In this document: positions 1 to 6,209 of the stretch, piece after piece
How the letters are laid out: every line of letters starts with the position of its first letter
How positions within the stretch are numbered: the stretch's first letter is position 1
Assembly: GCA_019751575.1 (NCBI GenBank)
Contig: JAIENF010000022.1
Location: 1-21,884, forward strand
DNA length: 21,884 bases
Reading direction: 5' to 3'
From: Burkholderiales bacterium
Lineage (GTDB): Bacteria > Pseudomonadota > Gammaproteobacteria > Burkholderiales > CAIKXV01
Translations under genes and position numbers: made by a program
Notes under the pieces: model-generated
Told to the model about the DNA's origin: nothing
Database searches by the model: none
Seen by the model: only the letters and a program-made list of their open reading frames with translations

Positions 1-1109
1 TCGGCGTCGTTGCCGACCGCGATGCCATAGCGCGGCAGGCGCGACGCACGCGCCGCGCGATCGGTGATCATCTCGAAGCAGGTCGCGAGGTCCTTGGGAC
101 CGTAGCGCTGCACCACGTTCGCATACAGGTTCACGATGCGGGTGAGCGAACAGTCGCCCAGTGGCGTGAACGGGTTCAATACGTTGTTGGTGGAGATCGT
201 GCAGTTCGCGCCCTGCTCGATCAGCGTGTTGGCATCGGTCACGCCGCGGATCACGCTGTGCTCCATGTGCCGCCCGGCGTTGAACAGGTCGGTGGCCGGC
301 AGCACGGCCAGCGACACGCCCGCCTCGCCCAGCCGGCGACCGATCGCCTTCTGGTCGGCGACCGGCATGCACGAGTACTTCGACCCGTGCCCGAACGCCA
401 CCCTGCCCTGCCAGCCGATCTTCTCGGTGAGGTCGCACACCTGCGGATAGTCGAGGCTGCCGGTCTCGTAGCCGCCGTCGAGATGGAAGTCGACATCGAT
501 GTCGTACTGCTGCGCGAGTTCGAACACCCGGCGCACCTGCCGGGGCCCATCCCTGTCGTAGCGGATGCCGCCGCCGACCACCGGTGCACCGCGATCGAGG
601 CAGGACACGAGGTTCTCGTCGGCGCCGGCGACGCCGGTCCAGCCCTCCTGCAGGAACACGCAGGACTGGATGTCGATCGCCCAGGCGTAGTCCTTCTTCA
701 GCTGCTCGATCGCCTCGAAGCCGAGCAGTCCGACGTTCGGGTCGACCTCGACCTGGGTGCGCATGTGCATCACGCCATGCAGCAGGCTCTGTTCGAGCGT
801 GCGCCGCGCGCGGTCGTAGATGTCTTCCGCGGTGAACGTGTGCTTGATCGACGCGGTGCGCTCCATGTGGTCGCGCTTCATCCGGTCGGGCTGCATCGGC
901 ACGCGGTCGACGATCAGCGCCTTGTCGAGGTGGAAGTGGCTCTCGACCAGCCCGGGCGACACCAGCCTGCCGCGCGCATCGTGCGCGGGCCCCTCTGCGC
1001 GCAGCGCAGGTTGGACGGCGACGATGACGCCGCCGTCCAACCCGATGTCGACCAGCGGATCACCCGGACCGGCGTCGGCAAGCCTCGCGTTCCGGATGAC
1101 CAGGTCCAT
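1..1109 (-). CDS. CodA-like amidohydrolase (partial, C-terminus beyond window)
   Basis: I translated this gene directly: ATG at 1109-1107, then 369 codons running off the left edge. It resembles the cytosine deaminase/amidohydrolase superfamily (E. coli CodA is 427 residues, so only a short C-terminus should be missing). The metal-binding H-x-H is present as HFHLDK (His58, His60), followed by later candidate ligands His209 (DVDFHLDGG) and His241 (FGHGS). The end reads YGIAVGNDA, which matches the CodA-family C-terminal region. However, the CodA segment HCDE is HLDG here, and the CodA HDDV is TNNV (Asn308, Asn309), so the catalytic Glu and the metal-binding Asp are both replaced. The reaction is therefore uncertain and 'cytosine deaminase' would be an over-call. 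It lies 10 nt downstream of the decarboxylase-like gene, has no strong ribosome site of its own, and is probably translationally coupled. Confidence 0.85.
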   Translation of the reverse strand, partial: MDLVIRNARLADAGPGDPLVDIGLDGGVIVAVQPALRAEGPAHDARGRLVSPGLVESHFHLDKALIVDRVPMQPDRMKRDHMERTASIKHTFTAEDIYDRARRTLEQSLLHGVMHMRTQVEVDPNVGLLGFEAIEQLKKDYAWAIDIQSCVFLQEGWTGVAGADENLVSCLDRGAPVVGGGIRYDRDGPRQVRRVFELAQQYDIDVDFHLDGGYETGSLDYPQVCDLTEKIGWQGRVAFGHGSKYSCMPVADQKAIGRRLGEAGVSLAVLPATDLFNAGRHMEHSVIRGVTDANTLIEQGANCTISTNNVLNPFTPLGDCSLTRIVNLYANVVQRYGPKDLATCFEMITDRAARASRLPRYGIAVGNDA

Positions 1110-1119
1110 AGGCTCGGGC

Positions 1120-2112
1120 CTAGATCTTGAACAGGTCGAGCACCGACGGACAGAACAGCTCTTCCGGCGCGACCTTGCGTGCCGACAGCCCCTGCTCGAA
1201 GTGATAGCGGGTGAACGTCTCGAGCACGTGGTGGTTCGGCTCGAGGCCGTAGCTCCAGTAGTTCTCGCCCATCAGCTGCTTCGCCTTGTGGAACTCGGAC
1301 ACGCCCCAGGGCAGGCTCACGAACAGGTGGCCGATCTGGCCGAGTTCGTACAGCGACAGCTCGCGCGCCTGCAGGAAGGCCTTGAACACGCTGACCGGCA
1401 GCCACGGATGCTTCTCGACCAGCGACTTGCGGATGCCGATGATGTGCATCGTCGGGAAGATCTTCGTGCGGCGGAAGTAGTCTTCCTCGGTCGTGCGGTA
1501 GTCGGGGAACAGGCGGGCGACGTTCTTCGCGCCGCGCTCGAAGCACGACGGCGCGCGCGCGCTGATCATCGCGTCGATCTCGCCCGCCTCCAGCATGCCG
1601 GACAGGGTCTTGCCGTCGGGCACCTGCTGCAGGTCGACATCCGGCGGCAGCTTGATCGGTGCGCGCTCGAGGCGGCCCGGGTCTTCGACTCCACCCCGGC
1701 GCCAGTGGATCGACGACGGCTTCACGCCGAAATCGTCCTCGAGGATGCCGCGGATCCAGACGTTGGCGGTGATCTGGTACTCGGGCAGCCCCACCGTCTT
1801 GCCGGCGAGGTCCTGCGGCTTGTCGATGCCGCGGTCGGTGCGGATGTACACGCCCGAGTGGCGGAACAGCCGCGACACGAACGCCGGGATGCCGACGTAC
1901 GCGTTGCTGCCGCGCGAGGTCATCATCGTGTGGCTGGAGATCGACAGCTCGGAGATGTCGAACTCCTGGAAACCGAACGCGCGATGGAAGGCCTCTTCCG
2001 GCTCGACGTTCACCGCGGCGACATCGCAGCCCTCGATCTGCACCCGGCCGTCAAACAGCCCGCGCGTGCGGTCGTAGTCGCATACACCCATGCTTACCTG
2101 CAGCTTGCCCAC
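1120..2112 (-). CDS. 4,5-dihydroxyphthalate decarboxylase-like protein (type-2 binding-protein fold)
   Basis: The 330-residue product opens VGKLQVSMGVCDYDRTRGL and continues DGRVQIEGCD. This is characteristic of the Pht5 / 4,5-dihydroxyphthalate decarboxylase family, whose members have a periplasmic-binding-protein type 2 fold but act in the cytoplasm. No signal peptide is visible, which fits an enzyme rather than a secreted receptor. I chose GTG at 2112-2110 because AGGAGAGA (2124-2117) precedes it at ideal spacing. The frame stays open up to 2163, but those extra 17 codons do not resemble the family. Similar proteins are often annotated as ABC substrate-binding proteins, and that remains an alternative. 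It sits between the Bug receptor gene (47 nt gap) and the amidohydrolase gene (10 nt gap), which suggests a shared catabolic role on an aromatic or heteroaromatic acid. The substrate is unknown. Confidence 0.82.
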   Translation of the reverse strand: MGKLQVSMGVCDYDRTRGLFDGRVQIEGCDVAAVNVEPEEAFHRAFGFQEFDISELSISSHTMMTSRGSNAYVGIPAFVSRLFRHSGVYIRTDRGIDKPQDLAGKTVGLPEYQITANVWIRGILEDDFGVKPSSIHWRRGGVEDPGRLERAPIKLPPDVDLQQVPDGKTLSGMLEAGEIDAMISARAPSCFERGAKNVARLFPDYRTTEEDYFRRTKIFPTMHIIGIRKSLVEKHPWLPVSVFKAFLQARELSLYELGQIGHLFVSLPWGVSEFHKAKQLMGENYWSYGLEPNHHVLETFTRYHFEQGLSARKVAPEELFCPSVLDLFKI

Positions 2113-2159
2113 TGAGTCTCTCCTGTCCGTTTCATGGCCCGGCTCGACGCCCGGCCGGA

Positions 2160-3143
2160 TCACTCGCTTGCCTTTACCCCGAATTCCTTGATCGCCTTCG
2201 ACCAGCGCGACACTTCCGCCCCGAGGAACTTGCCGAACGCTTCCGGCGAGACCGGGTTGAGGTCGTAGCCGCGCTCGCGCAGGATCTGCGCGGCGGGCCC
2301 GCCCGCGAGGATGCCGTTGATCGTGGTGTTCAGCTTCGTCACCACCGCGCGCGGCGTACCGGCCGGGGCCAGCATGCCGAACCAGCCGCGGATGTCGGTA
2401 CCCTTGAAGCCGACCTCCTCCAGCGTCGGCGCATCGGGGGCCTGCGCGAATCGCTTGTTCGATGTCACCGCGAGCAGCCGCAGCTTGCCCGCCTTGACCT
2501 GCGGCAGCGCTGCCCCCGGACCGGTGAACGTGGTCTGCACTTCGTTGCCGAGGCTCGCCGCCATCAGCGGGCCGGTGCCGCGATAGGGCACATGGGTCAT
2601 GTTCAGCTTCGCCGTCGAATAGAACAGCGCCTGCGAGACATGCGAGATCGCCGAGCCGGAGCCGTAGTTGAACTTGCCCGGGTTGGCCTGCACCAGCTTC
2701 ACGAACTCGGCCATGGTCTTCGCCGGCACCGACGGATGCAGCGTGATCAGGTAGGGCTGCTCGACCAGGATGGCGATCGGCGCGAAGTCCTTCATCACGT
2801 CGAACGGAGCCGGCGAGATCAGCGCAGGCGCGATCACGGTGGCCGCATCGACGATGGTCAGCGTGTAGCCGTCGTTGATCGCACGGGCACCGATCTGGGT
2901 GCCGACCACGCCCTGCGCGCCGGCCCGGTTGTCGATCAGCACCTGCTGCCCGAGCTGTTCGGACAGCTGCGGCGCGATGGCGCGCATCACGAAGTCGGTT
3001 CCGCCGCCCGGCGGAAACGGCACGATCACCCGGATCGGCTTCACGGGAAAGGCGGGCGTGGCGGCGGCAAACGCGTTGCCCGCGAACACGGCGGACAGGC
3101 AGAAGGCTGCCAGGGGACGCGCGAAGGGGCGCTGCTGTTTCAT
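2160..3143 (-). CDS. Bug-family tripartite tricarboxylate transporter substrate-binding protein
   Basis: A 327-residue exported solute receptor of the Bug/TctC family, which is strongly expanded in Burkholderiales. Residues 1-27 form a Sec signal peptide (MKQQRPFAR basic start, hydrophobic core, cleavage near NAFA|AATPAF). The mature protein begins with the family signature FPVKPIRVIVPFPPGGGTD, followed by QVLIDNRAGAQGVVGT and, later, the VPYRGTGPLMA and WFGMLAPAGTP blocks. The start ATG (3143-3141) is preceded by GGAG at 7 nt. The reading frame continues upstream to 3314, but that part lacks family similarity. No TctA/TctB membrane subunits lie in the window, so it is an orphan receptor here, as is common for Bug proteins. 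It heads the operon with the decarboxylase-like and amidohydrolase genes and probably binds their carboxylated substrate. Confidence 0.93.
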   Translation of the reverse strand: MKQQRPFARPLAAFCLSAVFAGNAFAAATPAFPVKPIRVIVPFPPGGGTDFVMRAIAPQLSEQLGQQVLIDNRAGAQGVVGTQIGARAINDGYTLTIVDAATVIAPALISPAPFDVMKDFAPIAILVEQPYLITLHPSVPAKTMAEFVKLVQANPGKFNYGSGSAISHVSQALFYSTAKLNMTHVPYRGTGPLMAASLGNEVQTTFTGPGAALPQVKAGKLRLLAVTSNKRFAQAPDAPTLEEVGFKGTDIRGWFGMLAPAGTPRAVVTKLNTTINGILAGGPAAQILRERGYDLNPVSPEAFGKFLGAEVSRWSKAIKEFGVKASE

Positions 3144-3182
3144 CGGGGAACTCCGTCGGCAGGGGACTTCAGTGATGCATGG

Positions 3183-3188
3183 AATATA
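3183..3188 (-). promoter_or_regulatory. Candidate -10 element for the Bug receptor operon
   Basis: On the minus strand the 58-bp gap between the thioesterase stop and the Bug start contains TATATT, an AT-rich hexamer conspicuous in GC-rich surroundings and 5/6 matched to the sigma-70 -10 consensus. It lies about 40 nt upstream of the start codon. No convincing -35 hexamer is visible at 16-18 bp, so this is a weak call. Read-through from the thioesterase gene on the same strand is the alternative. Confidence 0.3.
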
Positions 3189-3201
3189 ACCCGCCTGCCC
3201 G

Positions 3202-3738
3202 CTACCGGACCACGGGCGGCGGCAGCACGATCTGCGTCTGCGTGACCATGGCCACCAGCCGCCCGTCCTCGTTCGTGATGCGCGTCTGCCACACGTTGGT
3301 GCTGCGCCCGACATGCAGCGGCGTCGATTCCGCGAGCAGCACCGGCGGCTGCCCGGCGGCGAAGAAGTTGGTCTTCGACTCCAGCGTCGTGGTGCGCCAG
3401 CCCGGCTCCAGGTTCATCACCGTGCCCGCTGCACCGAGCAGGTCGGCGAAGGCCATCAGCACGCCGCCGTTGACCCGCTGGCCGCGGTTCGTGTGGTGCG
3501 GACGGATCGGCAGGCGGGCGACGATCTTCGTGCGGGTGGCCGACACCAGTTGCACGCCGAGCCGGCGCGCCGGCTGGCCGTCCATGATCAGGTTGGCGCC
3601 GACGATGCCGTTCTGGCGGAAGGGTGCCGCGCCGGCTGGCGTCGCCGCCTTCTTCGCAACGGGCGCCTTCGCGGGCGCCGTCTTCGCTGCCTTCTTCGCA
3701 ACCTTCTTCACCGCCACCTTGCCTTTGCCTGCAGCCAT
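3202..3738 (-). CDS. PaaI-like hotdog thioesterase with histone-H1-like N-terminal tail
   Basis: A 178-residue protein. Residues from about 40 onward form a single hotdog domain of the PaaI/acyl-CoA thioesterase type: IRPHHTNRGQRVNGGVLMAF holds the active-site helix region (NGG replaces the more usual HGG), followed by TTLESKTNFFAAG and GRSTNVWQTRITNEDGRLVA. Substrates of such enzymes are acyl-CoA thioesters; the specific one cannot be told. Residues 1-37 are a low-complexity Lys/Ala/Pro/Val tail (MAAGKGKVAVKKVAKKAAKT and on) like histone-H1-like bacterial DNA-binding tails. ATG at 3738-3736 has GAGGAG about 10 nt upstream. The frame remains open far upstream (to 5865), but that extension is antisense to the aas-like gene and is not coding. 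The gene is divergent from the Aas-like gene, separated by 162 bp. Confidence 0.88.
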   Translation of the reverse strand: MAAGKGKVAVKKVAKKAAKTAPAKAPVAKKAATPAGAAPFRQNGIVGANLIMDGQPARRLGVQLVSATRTKIVARLPIRPHHTNRGQRVNGGVLMAFADLLGAAGTVMNLEPGWRTTTLESKTNFFAAGQPPVLLAESTPLHVGRSTNVWQTRITNEDGRLVAMVTQTQIVLPPPVVR

Positions 3739-3840
3739 CTCGCGCCTGCTCCTCGTGGTTTCAACATGGGCTTCACTTTTCGCAGCCGCGGACGATACTG
3801 CTTCGATGGCCGGTCTGGCGAGACCTGACCCCGCCCCGCT

Positions 3841-3869
3841 TTGACGCGCTCCGACCGCTGACCCACAAT
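3841..3869 (+). promoter_or_regulatory. Candidate sigma-70 promoter of the Aas-like gene
   Basis: TTGACG (3841-3846, 5/6 match to the -35 consensus), a 17-bp spacer, then CACAAT (3864-3869, 4/6 match to -10). Transcription would begin near 3876 and leave a leader of roughly 25 nt before the ATG at 3901. Spacing and placement in the divergent intergenic region are good. No operator was recognised around it. Confidence 0.5.
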
Positions 3870-3900
3870 CGCCCCCGCCGCTCCCCCAGTGTTCGCACCC

Positions 3901-6114
3901 ATGTCCATGACCGATCCCCAGCGCCCCGCCCCCCGCCTGCGTCCGATGCGCAGGGTCCTGCAGGCCGTGCTGCGCACCGTGTTCGGCGTGCTGTTCCGGG
4001 TGCGCGTGCAGGGCGACACCACCCGCTTCGACGCGCCCCGGCTGCTGATCGTCGCCAACCACGAGTCGTTCCTCGACGGCCTGATCCTCGGCCTCTACCT
4101 GCCGGTCGATCCGGTGTTCGTGGTGCATACCGGCGTCGCGCGCAACCGCTGGTTCCGGATGGTGCTGTCCCTGGTCGACTACCTGGCGGTCGACCCGACC
4201 AGCCCGATGGCGATGAAGACGGTGGTCCGGCTGGTCGAGACCGGGCGCCCGGTGGTGATCTTCCCGGAGGGCCGGATCACGGTCACCGGCAGCCTGATGA
4301 AGGTCTACGACGGCCCGGCCTTCGTCGCGGCGAAGACCGGCGCCACGCTGGTGCCGGTGCGCCTGGACGGCCCGGCGCGCACCTGGTTCAGCCGGGTCTC
4401 GGGCAAGTACCCGAAGCGGCTGTTCCCGCAGATCACGATGTCGATACAGCCGCCGACCCGCATCGAGGTGGCGGCCGAGGGGTCGGCCAAGGTGCGCCGG
4501 CGCAAGGCCGGCGAGGCGATGCGCAGGGTGATGCAGCAGATGCTGTTCAGTTCGCAGCCGAAGGTCAGCCTGTATTCGACCATGCTCGATGCGATGGACG
4601 TGTTCGGCCGTGGCCACCGCGTGGTCGAGGACGTGAAGCAGATCGAGTACTCGTACGGCGACCTGCTGAAGATGACGCTGGCGCTCGGACGCCTGACCGC
4701 GCGCCATGTCGCGCCGGGCGAACGCGCCGGGATCCTGCTGCCCAACCTGGCGACCACGCTCGGCCTGCTGGTCGGCATGACCGCGATGCGGCGCGTGCCG
4801 GCGATGCTCAACTTCACCGCCGGCACCGACGGCATGCAGAACGCCTGCCTCGCGGCCGGCATCCGCACCGTGTTCACCTCGCGCCAGTTCCTGCAGCAGG
4901 CGCGGCTGGAGCAGACCGTGGCGGCGCTGCGCGACATCCGGGTGATCCACCTCGAGGACCTGCGCGCCCAGTTCGGCATGGCCGATCGGCTCTGGCTGCT
5001 GGCAAGGCTCGCCTTCCCGCGGCTGGTCGGCCGCGACGTCGACGCCGAGGATGCCGCCGTGGTGCTGTTCACCTCCGGCTCCGAGGGCAAGCCCAAGGGC
5101 GTCGTGCTGTCGCACCGGGCGCTGCTGTCGAACATCGCCCAGGTGCGCTCGGTGATCGACATCGCGCCGTCGGACAAGGTGCTCAATGCGCTGCCGATGT
5201 TCCACTCGTTCGGCCTCACCGGCGGTGCACTGCTGCCGCTGGCCACCGGCACCGGCGTGTTCCTCTACCCGTCCCCGCTGCACTACCGGGTGATCCCGGA
5301 AGTGATCTACGACCGCGGCTGCAGCGTGCTGTTCGGTACCAGCACCTTCCTCGGCAATTACGGCAAGCATGCGCATCCGTACGACTTCTACCGGCTGCGC
5401 TACGCGGTGGCCGGCGCGGAGAAGCTGTCCGACACGGTGCGCGACACCTGGGTCGAGAAGTTCGGCATCCGCATCCTCGAAGGCTATGGCGCGACCGAGA
5501 CCGCGCCGGTGATCGCGGTCAACACGCCGATGGCGTTCCGCCGCGGCACCGTCGGCCAGTTGCTGCCCTCGATGGAGGGACGCCTGGTGCCGGTACCCGG
5601 CATCGAGCGCGGCGGCATGCTGCATGTGAGCGGGCCGAACCTGATGTCGGGTTACCTGCGGGTGGAGAAGCCCGGGGTGCTGGAGCCGCCGAAGTCGGTG
5701 CTCGGCGAGGGCTGGTACGAAACCGGGGACATCTGCGAGATCGACGCCGACGGCTTCGTGACCATCCTGGGCCGGGTCAAGCGGTTCGCGAAGATCGCCG
5801 GCGAGATGGTCTCGCTGGAAGTGGTCGAGAAGATCGCTTCGACGGCCTCGGCCGAGGCCCAGCACGCCGCCACCGCCATCCCCGATGCGCAGCGTGGCGA
5901 GTCGATCGTGCTGTTCTCGACCGATGCCACCCTGACGCGGGAACGGCTGCAGCAGGCCGCGCGCAGCAGCGGGCTGCCGGAACTCGCCGTTCCGCGCGCG
6001 CTGGTCATGGTCGATGCCCTGCCGCTGCTGGGCACCGGCAAGATCGACTACACGACCCTGCGCGCACGGGCGATCGCCGGCGCGGCCACGACCGGGGCCG
6101 GCGAACCCGACTGA
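3901..6114 (+). CDS. aas: Aas-like bifunctional acyltransferase / acyl-ACP synthetase
   Basis: A 737-residue two-domain protein close in size to E. coli Aas (719). Residues 35-200 are a PlsC-type 1-acyl-glycerophosphate acyltransferase domain with NHESFLD (His54/Asp59, the HX4D motif) and FPEGR (121-125). From about 230 to the end is an adenylate-forming domain: TSGSEGKPKG (391-400), then EGYGATETAP, GWYETGD, GRVKRFAKIAGE, and a C-terminal LLGTGKIDYTTL carrying the catalytic lysine. In E. coli the enzyme re-acylates 2-acyl-lysophosphatidylethanolamine at the inner membrane. The LplT flippase domain fused or adjacent in many genomes is not present in the window. The start is uncertain: GTG 3889, ATG 3901 and ATG 3907 are all in frame and none has a Shine-Dalgarno sequence. 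I prefer 3901 given the candidate promoter upstream. Confidence 0.88.
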   Translation: MSMTDPQRPAPRLRPMRRVLQAVLRTVFGVLFRVRVQGDTTRFDAPRLLIVANHESFLDGLILGLYLPVDPVFVVHTGVARNRWFRMVLSLVDYLAVDPTSPMAMKTVVRLVETGRPVVIFPEGRITVTGSLMKVYDGPAFVAAKTGATLVPVRLDGPARTWFSRVSGKYPKRLFPQITMSIQPPTRIEVAAEGSAKVRRRKAGEAMRRVMQQMLFSSQPKVSLYSTMLDAMDVFGRGHRVVEDVKQIEYSYGDLLKMTLALGRLTARHVAPGERAGILLPNLATTLGLLVGMTAMRRVPAMLNFTAGTDGMQNACLAAGIRTVFTSRQFLQQARLEQTVAALRDIRVIHLEDLRAQFGMADRLWLLARLAFPRLVGRDVDAEDAAVVLFTSGSEGKPKGVVLSHRALLSNIAQVRSVIDIAPSDKVLNALPMFHSFGLTGGALLPLATGTGVFLYPSPLHYRVIPEVIYDRGCSVLFGTSTFLGNYGKHAHPYDFYRLRYAVAGAEKLSDTVRDTWVEKFGIRILEGYGATETAPVIAVNTPMAFRRGTVGQLLPSMEGRLVPVPGIERGGMLHVSGPNLMSGYLRVEKPGVLEPPKSVLGEGWYETGDICEIDADGFVTILGRVKRFAKIAGEMVSLEVVEKIASTASAEAQHAATAIPDAQRGESIVLFSTDATLTRERLQQAARSSGLPELAVPRALVMVDALPLLGTGKIDYTTLRARAIAGAATTGAGEPD

Positions 6115-6209
6115 ACCGGGGGCTGGGCCTTGCCACCGGCCTCAAGTCGGGGCCAGGCATGACGATAAGGTGACATACGCGCACCGTCCTGCGCGCCGCA
6201 CCCGATCCG

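Noticed and set aside
1120..2112. A plain ABC or NMT1-type periplasmic binding protein
   Set aside because: There is no signal peptide and the N-terminal block GVCDYDRTRGL fits the cytoplasmic 4,5-dihydroxyphthalate decarboxylase family better, though this is not fully excluded.
820..2115. A 431-codon plus-strand frame across the left-hand operon
   Set aside because: It is a shadow of the minus-strand amidohydrolase and decarboxylase-like genes and has no recognisable motif.
3739..5865. A long N-terminal extension of the thioesterase frame (887 codons in all)
   Set aside because: The extension is antisense to the aas-like gene and low-complexity; a good ribosome site and a sensible start exist at 3738.
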